A stretch of DNA of 61,801 nt, from NCBI RefSeq assembly GCF_016862275.1, contig NZ_BOMQ01000015.1, positions 1 through 61,801 on the forward strand. The letters are read 5' to 3'. The translations under genes and the position numbers were made by a program. The notes under the pieces were generated by a model. It saw nothing but the letters and a program-made list of their open reading frames with translations. It ran no database searches and had not been told where the DNA came from. This DNA is from Actinoplanes nipponensis. GTDB lineage: Bacteria > Actinomycetota > Actinomycetes > Mycobacteriales > Micromonosporaceae. This document shows positions 18,766-26,751 of this stretch, one piece after another. Position 1 is the stretch's first letter. The number at the start of each line of letters is the position of its first letter.

Positions 18766-19932
18766 TCGGCGCTGCCCTGGCCCGTGCTCCCCACGCAGCA
18801 CGCCCATCTGTTCATGCCGGTCGTGCTTGCCGGGCGGCCAGCGCGAGCAGCCAGCGCGCCGCCGGTCTCGCGTGCTGAGCGTGCTGGCCGGGTCGCCGCT
18901 CGCACCCCGCCGGCGGCCGCCCTCTTCAAGGGCCGACCGCGTCCGGGCATCCCAAAAGGCCGCGCGAAAGGACGCGCCCTGCCGCCGGTGAGTGGGTGTC
19001 CTGCGGCTTGGGCAGGAGCCATGGATCTCGACGGCCAGGCGCATGTCCTACCCGACGGTCGACCACGATGCATCCTGCAGCGGCGAATGGACATCCAGCC
19101 GGGCTGGGCGGGGCGGGGCGGGGCGGGGCTGGGTGGAGCTGGGCGGGGCTGGGCGGGGCTGGGCGGGGCTGGGCGGAAGTGGAGGGGCCGCGACGGCCGG
19201 GGGCGAACGATGCATCCGGCCGGGTGGCCTGGCCTGAGCGGGCAGGCGGGTCGCGGCGGCCAGCTTGATATCCGCAGTGGAAGACCGCCCGCGGTCGACT
19301 GGGTCGTGCCAGAAAGGGTGGAGACCCGCCGGCGGTCGGCTGGGCTGAGCGAGAAAGGGAGCATCTCAAGGCACCGGAGCGGTGCGACCCGCTGCCGGCG
19401 GCTCGGCGCCCCCAAAAGCCAGCCCTGCATGGTGCGGCCCGCCGCGACCGTCCGGACGCCCGAACAGGCCGCGCGGAAACCTTACGGCCAGCCGAGCCGG
19501 GCCTCCCGCGCGATCCTCGCCCCGGCCTTCGGGCGATTCAAACCCTTTATCACTTTTCTGGAAACGGACCGGCTTCTGGCCGTTCGCCGCCGCCCGCCTG
19601 CCGGGTCAGCTCGTTTCCCCTGGCCAGCCGGCCCCGCCCGGCCCCACCGAAGACCGGCGCCGACCCGCCGTGCTGGCCGTTTGCCAACAGCCCGTGAGGG
19701 CGGCCGTACCTGCTGCGACCGGCGGCTCCCGTTTCCGCCGTCATGCCGCACTCCGCGTCTGTCGGCCCGGCCGCCTTGCTGAGTATTATTCGCGTGCCCC
19801 CGAGTACATATCGGTGTCTATGCATGAAAGTCGCGCTCCCTCGCGGCTCGGACCCGGAGGAACCTCTTGCAACTGCTCGTCCATGCCGCCCGGCCCGGGC
19901 TTCCGGAAATTTTCCCGTTCGCTTTGATCCCG
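18766..19932. other. Gene-poor region with G-rich repeats
   Basis: I find no supportable gene in this stretch. It contains runs of GGGCGGGGCT at 19107-19178, which could form G-quadruplexes on the plus strand. The direct repeat ACGATGCATCC occurs near 19067 and 19206. A degenerate 39-bp direct repeat lies at about 19282-19361, with CGGTCG and AGAAAGGG shared by both units. The last 200 bp are less GC-rich and probably hold the sigma factor promoter. Confidence 0.5.
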
Positions 19933-19977
19933 GCCGGTGCCCCCAGCCGTATGACAGGCGACGGGGAAAGCACCGGC
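19933..19977 (+). promoter_or_regulatory. Hairpin just ahead of the sigma factor ribosome binding site
   Basis: GCCGGTGC (19933-19940) pairs perfectly with GCACCGGC (19970-19977). The stem extends by CCCC/GGGG across a 3-base bulge. The right arm ends directly beside GGAGG, so folding could affect translation of the sigma factor. It matches no riboswitch class I know. Confidence 0.4.
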
Positions 19978-19988
19978 TGGAGGATTCG

Positions 19989-20666
19989 ATGCATGCGTTG
20001 GTCATGGAACGGCTCACGCCGGACACGGTGTGTGCGATGACGCAGCAGCGGTCCGGTGGCCGGTGGCAGGCTCTCGACGGAGGCCGTGGTGCGGACAATG
20101 ATGATGCCGTGATCCCACGACAGGCCCGGCACGGCGCCGCGTCCGAGACGGCTAGCCACGAGGACACGCTGGTGCGCATGCTCTACGAGGAGCATGCCGG
20201 GCCTCTGCTGATGTTCGTGCTGCGGCTCACCGGCGGCGACCGGCAGCGGGCTGAGGACATCGTGCAGGAGACGCTGCTGCGGGCCTGGCGCAACGCGCAC
20301 CGGCTCGGCGCCCAGGGCCAGCAGTCGCTGCGCCCGTGGCTGGTCACCGTCGCCCGGCGCATCGCCATCGACGACCACCGCAGCGTCAGCGCCCGGCCCC
20401 CGGAGACCTACGACCGCGAGCTGGAGAGCTTCCCCAGCACGGCGGACGACACCGATCGCGTGTTGCAGCTCATGACCGTGACCGACGCGCTGCGTACGCT
20501 CAGCCAGTCCCACCGTGAGATCCTGGTCGAGACGTATTTTCGCGGCAAGACCGTCCCGGAGGCGGCCGAGGTTCTCGGTCTGCCGCTGGGCACTGCCAAG
20601 TCTCGTGTGTACTACGCCCTGCGGGCCCTGCGGACGGCCTTGCAGCAGCGGGGGGTGACGGAATGA
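19989..20666 (+). CDS. ECF sigma factor, SigL-like
   Basis: The 225-residue product has sigma region 2 (about residues 60-120: LYEEHAGPLLMFVLRLTGG, then DIVQETLLRAWRN) and region 4 (about 165-215: LSQSHREILVETYFRGKTV, ending GTAKSRVYYALRALR). The sequence recalls mycobacterial SigL. About 55 N-terminal residues precede region 2. The ATG at 19989 has GGAGG five bases ahead, which decides the start over longer in-frame options. Its stop overlaps the anti-sigma gene as ATGA. Together they form a switch for envelope genes; three exported-protein genes follow. Activation presumably needs release from the zinc anti-sigma factor. Confidence 0.9.
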   Translation: MHALVMERLTPDTVCAMTQQRSGGRWQALDGGRGADNDDAVIPRQARHGAASETASHEDTLVRMLYEEHAGPLLMFVLRLTGGDRQRAEDIVQETLLRAWRNAHRLGAQGQQSLRPWLVTVARRIAIDDHRSVSARPPETYDRELESFPSTADDTDRVLQLMTVTDALRTLSQSHREILVETYFRGKTVPEAAEVLGLPLGTAKSRVYYALRALRTALQQRGVTE

Positions 20667-21439
20667 CACAGGAACAGCACTTCGACGTCGCGTCGTACGC
20701 GCTGGGCGTGCTCGACGAGCGAGACGCCGCCCGCTTCGAGGACCATCTGATCGACTGCCCGACCTGTGCCATCGAGCTCGAGTCGCTGCTGCCGGTCGTG
20801 GACATCCTGTCCGATGTGGACGCGGACGCCCTGGTGGCGACCGAGCAGTCGCGCCGCGACGGCCTCATGCTCAATTCGATGATCGGCGAGGTGAAGCGCG
20901 AGCGCCGGCGGGCCAACAGCCGGCGGCTCTACTCGCTGGCCGCGGCGGTCGTGGTCTTCGCGATGCTCTCCATCGGCGCGCTGTTCGCCGGCGGTCAGTG
21001 GCTCGGCAACTCCGATCCGCAGTCGCCGAACCAGCAGACCCGCTCCAGCAAGCAGCTCGATCCGCTGCCCGCCGCCGAGGGCGGCACCGGCATCGGCGGG
21101 CCGGACCTGGTGGGCGAGCGCCTGACCAACACCGACCCGCGCAGCGGCGTCACCGCCGACGTGGGCCTGGAGGCCAAGGACTGGGGTACGCAGGTCTCGT
21201 TCGCGGTCTCCAACATCAAGGGGCCGCTGACCTGCCGGCTGGTGGTGGTCCGCCGGGACGGCGCGGCCGAGGTCCTGTCCTCCTGGAAGGTCGGTGACAA
21301 GGGCTGGGGCACCGCGGCGCAGCCCGACCCGTTGCTGCTGCAGGCCGTCACGGCCCTGCCGCGGGCGGACATCGCGTTCCTGCAGATCCAGTCGGTCGAC
21401 GAGCGGGGCGGCAGCGAGACGCTGGTCCGCGTGCCCTGA
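20663..21439 (+). CDS. Membrane zinc anti-sigma factor
   Basis: The 258-residue product has an N-terminal zinc anti-sigma domain with the HxxxCxxC signature (HLIDCPTC, about residues 31-38). A single membrane helix lies at about 92-112 (SLAAAVVVFAMLSIGALFAG), and an extracytoplasmic C-terminal domain of about 140 residues follows. It should hold the adjacent sigma factor inactive at the membrane, in the manner of RslA/RskA. The C-terminal domain resembles the anti-sigma K outer domain, with SWKVGDKGWG and QIQSVDERGG. It is coupled to the sigma gene by an ATGA overlap. Confidence 0.9.
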   Translation: MTQEQHFDVASYALGVLDERDAARFEDHLIDCPTCAIELESLLPVVDILSDVDADALVATEQSRRDGLMLNSMIGEVKRERRRANSRRLYSLAAAVVVFAMLSIGALFAGGQWLGNSDPQSPNQQTRSSKQLDPLPAAEGGTGIGGPDLVGERLTNTDPRSGVTADVGLEAKDWGTQVSFAVSNIKGPLTCRLVVVRRDGAAEVLSSWKVGDKGWGTAAQPDPLLLQAVTALPRADIAFLQIQSVDERGGSETLVRVP

Positions 21440-21463
21440 CCCGACGGCGACACCCGCACCACG

Positions 21464-21491
21464 AGCCCGGCCGCGCCAGCGCGGCCGGGCT
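21464..21491 (+). terminator. Terminator after the sigma/anti-sigma operon
   Basis: A perfect 13-bp stem, AGCCCGGCCGCGC (21464-21476) and GCGCGGCCGGGCT (21479-21491), lies 24 bp after the anti-sigma stop. The 2-base turn implies that the top of the stem opens. It separates this operon from the exported-protein genes. Confidence 0.75.
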
Positions 21492-21618
21492 TCGCCGTTC
21501 CCGGGCACCGGTGCCCGCGCCGGGGAGCCTGCAATTACTGATTGCTTATCGTTAATGCACCCTGCGCGACAAAGGCGCACGGGGGCCTGTCAATCACGGA
21601 TCGCGTGGCCCCGCGGTT

Positions 21619-21644
21619 CAATCAAATTTCCGGGAAATTGATTG
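21619..21644. promoter_or_regulatory. AT-rich palindrome ahead of the lipoprotein gene
   Basis: CAATCAAATTTCC (21619-21631) faces GGGAAATTGATTG (21632-21644), a 12-bp inverted repeat with one unpaired base. The surrounding 100 bp is the most AT-rich stretch nearby. It lies 12 bp ahead of a candidate ECF promoter and could be an operator. Confidence 0.4.
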
Positions 21645-21655
21645 GCCCGATTCTT

Positions 21656-21681
21656 CAACCGCTGGGAGCGCCGGCGCGTAC
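21656..21681 (+). promoter_or_regulatory. Candidate ECF sigma promoter
   Basis: CAACC (21656-21660) and CGTAC (21677-21681) are separated by 16 bp, fitting the AACC-N16-CGT pattern used by SigL-type ECF factors. A transcript start near 21688 would leave a leader of about 40 bases before the lipoprotein gene. The sigma factor encoded just upstream would be the obvious user. Confidence 0.45.
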
Positions 21682-21726
21682 TACAGCCCGGACACGGAGA
21701 TCGACGATCCCAGTTGGAGGGCACCA

Positions 21727-22434
21727 GTGGTACCGGAGAAGCGAAAGTTGAAGGTCGTCGGCGCCTCTATCGCGGCGGCGTTCGTGCTGACCGGTTGCGC
21801 TCCGGCGGGACTGGACAACGCCAGTGACTACGGCGCCGAGCCGGCCGCCAACGCTGTCGACGCGACCGCCACCCCGACACCCGGCGCCGAGCCGGCGGGC
21901 GACGACGCCGCCGCCGAGGGCGACGAGGCCCCCGAGCTGAGCGCGGACGAGGTCACCTCCGAGCTCGCGGCCACCAAGGTGAAGCGGATGGGCGAGACGG
22001 TCCAGAACCAGGACGGCGCCGTGCTCTACCGCTTCGACGACGACAAGGTCAAGCCGGAGGTCGTCTCCAACTGCAAGGGCGACTGCGCCAAGGTCTGGCC
22101 GCCCGCGGTGATCAACAAGGGCGAGAAGCCGAAGCTCAAGGGCGTCGACGCGGACAAGGTCGGCACCGTCGAGCGCGAGGACGGCACCCTGCAGCTGACC
22201 ATCGACAAGTGGCCGGTCTACACCTACATCGGCGACAAGAAGGCCGGGCAGTGGAAGGGCCAGAACGTCGGGAAGAAGTGGTTCGTCATCACCCCCGAAG
22301 GCACCAAGAACCTGACCTGCCTGCCGGCCCCGTCCAAGGCCGTGGCCCCGCCCAAGGACGACGCGGAAGAGGGTGCGGCCGATTCCTCCGGCGACGCCGG
22401 CGCCGCCGACTCGGGCTCCGACTACAGCTACTGA
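21727..22434 (+). CDS. Lipoprotein with two secreted repeats of unknown function
   Basis: The 235-residue product has a lipoprotein signal with lipobox LTGC (C24). A disordered Ala/Glu/Asp linker follows, then two copies of the short secreted repeat often found in actinobacterial lipoproteins: about residues 92-120 (AVLYRFDDDK, CKGDCAKVWPPAV) and about 157-190 (WPVYTYIGDKKAGQW, WFVITPEG). The tail is acidic and low in complexity. The family function is unknown; it is anchored outside the cell membrane. GGAGGG precedes the GTG start. A candidate ECF promoter lies upstream. Confidence 0.85.
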   Translation: MVPEKRKLKVVGASIAAAFVLTGCAPAGLDNASDYGAEPAANAVDATATPTPGAEPAGDDAAAEGDEAPELSADEVTSELAATKVKRMGETVQNQDGAVLYRFDDDKVKPEVVSNCKGDCAKVWPPAVINKGEKPKLKGVDADKVGTVEREDGTLQLTIDKWPVYTYIGDKKAGQWKGQNVGKKWFVITPEGTKNLTCLPAPSKAVAPPKDDAEEGAADSSGDAGAADSGSDYSY

Positions 22435-22554
22435 CGGACCGACTATAAGTCTTCGTTAAGCCGGGCCTAAGTAATCCGCATTTCAAGGGCCCCGCAGTAA
22501 AAGCTTCTCCTAGCGTTCCGCTCAATCCCGAATCGTTTGTCGGAGGTGTGAAAG

Positions 22555-23343
22555 ATGATTGCCGCCCGCTCGAAGCGCCGGCTGCACCGCTGGCTGGTGA
22601 GCGTCCTGGCAATGGTCGTGACGTTCCTGCTGGCGCCGGCCGGGATCGCCCGCGCCGCGGACATCGGCCCGGTCCCGGTGCCCCCGAACACCGGCCTCAC
22701 CGACAAGGGCACCGGCGCGGTCAGCGCCGCGGATCGTGACTTCGTCGTCAAGGTCCGGCTCGCCGGCCTCTGGGAGATCCCGGCCGGCAACATGGCCGTG
22801 GAGCGGTCGGAGGATCCCCGGGTTGTGAACATCGGCCGGTCCATCTCCCAGCAGCACGTGGTGCTCGACAAGATCGACATCTCGGTCGCCAAGAAGCTGG
22901 GCGTCGCACTGCCGAACCAGCCGAACAGCGACCAGCAGGGCTGGCTGAACGAGATGAAGAACGCGCCCACCGCCGCGGCCTTCGACCAGATCTACATCGA
23001 CCGGCTGCGGGCCGCGCACGGCAAGATCTTCCCGGCCATCGCCACGATCCGGGCCAGCACCCGCAACGACTCGGTCCGCAAGCTCGCGCAGCAGGCGAAC
23101 CAGTTCGTGATGACCCACATGACCCTGCTGGAGAGCAGCGGCATCGTCGACTACGGCTCGCTGCCGACGGCGCCCGCCCCGGCCGCGGCCGGTGGTGGCC
23201 CGGTGCCGGTCGACAACCAGATGCTCGCCGCCGCGGGCGCCGGCGGCGTGCCCGGCGTGAACACCTCGGTCATCCTCCTCGTCCTCGCCGGCGCCCTCGT
23301 GGCCGGTGTGATCACCACCATGCGCATCTTCCGGACGCGATAG
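22555..23343 (+). CDS. Exported DUF4142 protein with C-terminal membrane anchor
   Basis: The 262-residue product has a signal peptide (about residues 1-34, ending GIARA). A helical DUF4142-type domain occupies about 50-200, with ADRDFVVKVRLAGLWEIPAG near its start and a ferritin-like four-helix pattern. A C-terminal membrane helix (about 238-256) is followed by RIFRTR, which should anchor it. DUF4142 proteins are extracytoplasmic and of unknown function. GGAGGTG lies at good distance from the ATG. It is one of three exported proteins behind the ECF sigma pair. Confidence 0.85.
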   Translation: MIAARSKRRLHRWLVSVLAMVVTFLLAPAGIARAADIGPVPVPPNTGLTDKGTGAVSAADRDFVVKVRLAGLWEIPAGNMAVERSEDPRVVNIGRSISQQHVVLDKIDISVAKKLGVALPNQPNSDQQGWLNEMKNAPTAAAFDQIYIDRLRAAHGKIFPAIATIRASTRNDSVRKLAQQANQFVMTHMTLLESSGIVDYGSLPTAPAPAAAGGGPVPVDNQMLAAAGAGGVPGVNTSVILLVLAGALVAGVITTMRIFRTR

Positions 23344-23445
23344 CCCGCGAACGGTCCGACCTGGCCAGCCGACCAGGCCGTACGGCATCACCCCCAGGCG
23401 GCTGCTCCACCGCCCGCCACGTGTGCGACAGAGAAAGGTGTCACC

Positions 23446-24690
23446 ATGCGAAGGTCGCAGTACCGGCGCGAATCCTCGAAGTCAAAGTGGTTCACCGGTC
23501 GGCGCCGGATCATCGCCGCGGTAGCCACCCTGGTTGCCTTCGGCGGCATCGTCACCGTGACGCAGGTGTCGGACGCGAGCACCAAGCGTTCCACCCAGCG
23601 TGCTCTGGCCGCCTGCAACAACATCCAGGCCCCGAAGTCGAGCAAGCTGTCGACCAAGACCAAGCGGGGCACCTACACCACCAACGGTGGCCGGGTGACC
23701 CAGCACGCGGACGACGGCGCCGGGGACATCCCGACCACCGCGCAGATGCGCAGCCGCTGCCGGCAGTGGGTCATGCAGAACGCCGGCAACAACGGCGGCA
23801 ACACCGGTGGTAACAACACCGGCGGCAACAACAACGGCGGCGCCACCGCGGCACCGACCAGCAGCGCCAGCACCGCCGCCGGCGAGGGTGGCAACACCGG
23901 TGGCAACACGGGCGGGAACAACAACGGCGGCAACACCGGTGGCAACAACAACGGTGGCAACAACGGCGGCGGCGCCGCGACCCCGCCTCCGGGCGCCGGT
24001 CTGGGCATCCTGACCAACAGCTGCGACACCAGCCAGCTGACCGCGCACGACGGCTTCCAGAACGGCAACCGTTGCGTGTCCACCGAGTTCGGTGAGGTCG
24101 GCGCGCAGGAGAACAACCCCTCCCTGCTGATCACCGAGGCGCCCACCCAGGTGGCCCCGAACACGCCGTTCACCCTCAAGGTGAGCACCCGCAACCTGAT
24201 CCGTGACCGCTTCCTCGCGGCCGGCCAGGGCGGGTACTACGTGGAGAGCTCGGTCCTGCAGGGCGGCATCGTCCGAGGCCACTTCCACACCGCCTGCCGC
24301 ATGCTGGCGAGCACCAACGAGGCTCCCGACCCGGCCCCGGTCCCCGCGTTCTTCGTGGCGACCGAGGACAAGCAGGGCGGCCGGGCTCCCGACACCGTGA
24401 CCATCCAGGTCGCCGGGCTGCCGACCGAGGGCACCGCGCAGTGCGCGTCCTGGGCCGGTGACGGCTCGCACCGTATCCCGATGATGCAGCGGGCCAACCA
24501 GACCCCGGCCTTCGACGCGGTCCGCATCGAGGTCGGCGGCGGTGGCGGCAACCAGGACCAGGGCGGCCAGAACCAGGGTGGCCAGGACCAGGGCGGCCAG
24601 GACCAGGCCGGCCAGAACCAGGCCGGCCAGAACCAGGGCGGCAACAACGACCAGAACCAGAACCAGAACGACCAGAACCAGAACAACTGA
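23446..24690 (+). CDS. Secreted Asn/Gly- and Gln-rich repeat protein (pecanex-like annotation)
   Basis: The 414-residue product begins with a basic region and a single hydrophobic segment (about residues 22-42: RIIAAVATLVAFGGIVTVT), a signal peptide or anchor. A Cys-containing stretch follows. A low-complexity spacer of NNGG and NTGG repeats occupies about 115-180, a conserved globular domain about 185-360 (with four or more cysteines and the RGHFHTACRM segment), and a QDQGGQ/NQN repeat tail about 365-414. Similar proteins in Actinoplanes relatives are often labelled pecanex-like protein 1; I know of no proven function. It is probably a cell-surface protein. Confidence 0.75.
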   Translation: MRRSQYRRESSKSKWFTGRRRIIAAVATLVAFGGIVTVTQVSDASTKRSTQRALAACNNIQAPKSSKLSTKTKRGTYTTNGGRVTQHADDGAGDIPTTAQMRSRCRQWVMQNAGNNGGNTGGNNTGGNNNGGATAAPTSSASTAAGEGGNTGGNTGGNNNGGNTGGNNNGGNNGGGAATPPPGAGLGILTNSCDTSQLTAHDGFQNGNRCVSTEFGEVGAQENNPSLLITEAPTQVAPNTPFTLKVSTRNLIRDRFLAAGQGGYYVESSVLQGGIVRGHFHTACRMLASTNEAPDPAPVPAFFVATEDKQGGRAPDTVTIQVAGLPTEGTAQCASWAGDGSHRIPMMQRANQTPAFDAVRIEVGGGGGNQDQGGQNQGGQDQGGQDQAGQNQAGQNQGGNNDQNQNQNDQNQNN

Positions 24691-24723
24691 GTACGGAGCC
24701 CTGCCGCAACCGGAACCGAACCC

Positions 24724-24759
24724 CGCGGGGCGCGTCGCCTGAGGTGACGCCGCCCCGCG
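24724..24759 (+). terminator. Terminator after the exported-protein gene
   Basis: CGCGGGGCGCGTCGCCT (24724-24740) and AGGTGACGCCGCCCCGCG (24742-24759) form a long GC-rich hairpin with one mismatch and one bulge. It begins 33 bp after the stop codon. Confidence 0.7.
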
Positions 24760-24935
24760 AGGGACCCCCCGTCGGGACCGGCCGCCGTCCACCCCCCTGA
24801 GGACGGCAAGACCTGCGGCAGGCGGTTCGAGTAAGGAATCGGCTGACGAAAGGAGGCGCGGGACCGCTCGAGCCGAGCTACGCAGCTCCGCTACCGGGTG
24901 ACGCGGACCGACTCGGGTGTCCGCCAACCCGCACC

Positions 24936-24969
24936 GATGGCCCTGACCAGGAGCGCGGTCAGGGCCATC
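24936..24969. terminator. Second hairpin ahead of the glycosylase gene
   Basis: A perfect 13-bp stem, GATGGCCCTGACC (24936-24948) and GGTCAGGGCCATC (24957-24969), has an 8-base loop. It sits 58 bp ahead of the glycosylase start. It could be a further terminator or a regulatory hairpin. The 24760-24935 stretch shows nothing else I can name. Confidence 0.55.
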
Positions 24970-25027
24970 GGCATGTCCGGGCCCCGCGGAGGTTGGCCGG
25001 GGCAGCCAGAAGTGGCACAGTGGCCCG

Positions 25028-25930
25028 GTGACGACGACGCGCCGGCTGCAGCCGCCGGACGGCTATCACTTCACCCGTACCCTGCGCTCCCTGCTCGTCG
25101 TGCGCCACGACCCGTGCGGCAGGGTCGGTGACCGCGACTTCTGGCTCGCCGCGCGTACCCCCGAGGGGCCGGGCTCGCTGCACCTGGCTTGCGCCGGCGG
25201 GGAACTGGTCGCCACCGGCCACGGGCCGGGCGCGGCCTGGCTGGTCGATCGCGCGGACGCGATCGCCGGCCTGCGCGACGACCTGGGCGACTTCCCGGCC
25301 CTCGCGGCAGCGCATCCGCTGGTCGCCCGGCTGGCCCGGACCTTCTCGGGGATACGCTTGCCCGCCACCGGCCAGATCTTCCACCGGCTGCTGCGGGCCG
25401 TCCTGGAACAGAAGGTCACCGGGATCGAGGCGCACCGGGCGTACCGGGCGATCGTGCGGCACTTCGGCGAGCCGGCCCCCGGGCCGGCCGGCCTGCTGCT
25501 GCCCCCCGATCCGGCCGCCGTCGCGGCGACGCCGTACTGGGTCTTCCATCCGTTCGGGGTCGAGCAGCGCCGCACCCAGGCCCTGCTGCGGGCGGCCGTG
25601 GTCGCCGCCCGGCTGGAGCAGTGCGCGGACAGCGCCGAGGCCACCCGCCGGCTCACCGCGATCGCCGGCATCGGGCCGTGGACGGCGGCCGAGGTGGTCC
25701 GGACCGCCTACGGCGACGCGGACGCGGTCAGCGTGGGCGACTTCCACATCCCCAACACGGTGGCGTGGGCGCTGGCCGGGGAGGCGCGCGGCACCGACGC
25801 CCGGATGCTCGAGCTGCTGGAGCCGTACGCCGGACACCGCGGCCGGGTGTGCGACCTGCTCGCGGCCGGGGGGATCAGCGCGCCCAAGTTCGGCCCGCGG
25901 ATGCCGATCCGGTCCTTCGCCAGGTTCTGA
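25028..25930 (+). CDS. AlkA-like DNA-3-methyladenine glycosylase
   Basis: This 300-residue HhH-GPD glycosylase removes alkylated bases from DNA to start base excision repair. The helix-hairpin-helix is LTAIAGIGPWTAAEVV, and the catalytic aspartate is D238 in SVGDFHIP. The helical core starts near FHRLLRAVLEQKVT. The N-terminal about 80 residues resemble the beta-rich AlkA N-domain. Length and order fit AlkA. The start is GTG. The gene is followed by a kinase gene 36 bp away. Confidence 0.9.
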   Translation: MTTTRRLQPPDGYHFTRTLRSLLVVRHDPCGRVGDRDFWLAARTPEGPGSLHLACAGGELVATGHGPGAAWLVDRADAIAGLRDDLGDFPALAAAHPLVARLARTFSGIRLPATGQIFHRLLRAVLEQKVTGIEAHRAYRAIVRHFGEPAPGPAGLLLPPDPAAVAATPYWVFHPFGVEQRRTQALLRAAVVAARLEQCADSAEATRRLTAIAGIGPWTAAEVVRTAYGDADAVSVGDFHIPNTVAWALAGEARGTDARMLELLEPYAGHRGRVCDLLAAGGISAPKFGPRMPIRSFARF

Positions 25931-25965
25931 CTGTTGCCCGCCGGACGCACGTTGCAGACTGGGGC

Positions 25966-26727
25966 GTGGCCTTCACTCTGACGATCGACTGCGGCGGCGG
26001 CGGGATCAAGGGGTCGGTGCTCGACGAGGCCGGCACGATGCGCGCCCACCCGCTGCGCGTGCCGACGCCGTACCCGCTGCCGCCCGACCTGTTCGTCAAG
26101 ACGCTGGTCGAGCTGGGCGAACGGCTGCCCAGCGCGGACCGGGTGACCGTCGGGATGCCCGGCATGCTGCGGCACGGGGTGGTGGTGGCCACGCCGCACT
26201 ACGTGACGCGCAGCGGCCCGCGGACCAGGGTGGATCCCGAGCTGGTCGACGCCTGGCAGGGCTACGACGCGCGGACCGCGCTGGCCGAGGCGTTCGGGCT
26301 GCCGACGCTGGTCCTCAACGACGCCGAGGTGCACGGCGCCGGGGTGGTCGCGGGCACCGGCTGCGAGCTGATCCTGACCCTGGGCACCGGCCTGGGGTGC
26401 GCGCTGTTCGACGGCGGCCAGCTCGCCCCGCACCTGGAGATGTCCCAGGCGCCGGTGCGGTGGGGGATGAGCTACGACACCTACATCGGCGAGCACGAGC
26501 GGCGCCGGCTCGGTGACGCGCTCTGGTCCCGGCGGGTGCGCAACGTGGTGGAGGGGCTGCGGCCGGTCTTCCTCTGGGACCGCCTCTACCTCGGCGGCGG
26601 CAACTCGCGCCTGATCACCCCCACCCAGCTGGCCCGGATGGGCGACGACGTCGTGGTGGTGCCCAACACGGCCGGCATCGTCGGCGGGGTCCGCGCCTGG
26701 ACCCTGCGGGCCGGCGGCGAACGATAG
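25966..26727 (+). CDS. ROK-family sugar kinase, polyphosphate glucokinase-like
   Basis: This 253-residue product has the ROK/actin-like ATPase fold: IDCGGGGIKGSVLDE (phosphate 1), LNDAEVHGAG with the catalytic aspartate, LTLGTGLGCALFDGG (phosphate 2), and NTAGIVGGV at the C-terminus. The overall pattern recalls polyphosphate/ATP glucokinases of actinobacteria. The region ahead of it lacks the ROK zinc-binding cysteines, as in that subgroup. I chose GTG at 25966 because the frame upstream runs through the glycosylase gene. The sugar is not proven. Confidence 0.8.
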   Translation: MAFTLTIDCGGGGIKGSVLDEAGTMRAHPLRVPTPYPLPPDLFVKTLVELGERLPSADRVTVGMPGMLRHGVVVATPHYVTRSGPRTRVDPELVDAWQGYDARTALAEAFGLPTLVLNDAEVHGAGVVAGTGCELILTLGTGLGCALFDGGQLAPHLEMSQAPVRWGMSYDTYIGEHERRRLGDALWSRRVRNVVEGLRPVFLWDRLYLGGGNSRLITPTQLARMGDDVVVVPNTAGIVGGVRAWTLRAGGER

Positions 26728-26751
26728 GGCCGGCTCGATAGGTTGGCAGGC

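Noticed and set aside
18528..19430. Minus-strand frame with PPQHG repeats
   Set aside because: The repeats follow from the 15-bp array, the upstream part lacks protein character, third codon positions are not GC-biased, and there is no good start.
19858..19884. ECF-type promoter GGAACC...CGTCC ahead of the sigma factor gene
   Set aside because: The spacing of 13-14 bp is too short for ECF promoters.
24824..24935. GGTTCGAGT resembles a tRNA T-loop
   Set aside because: No acceptor stem, anticodon arm or cloverleaf can be formed around it on either strand.
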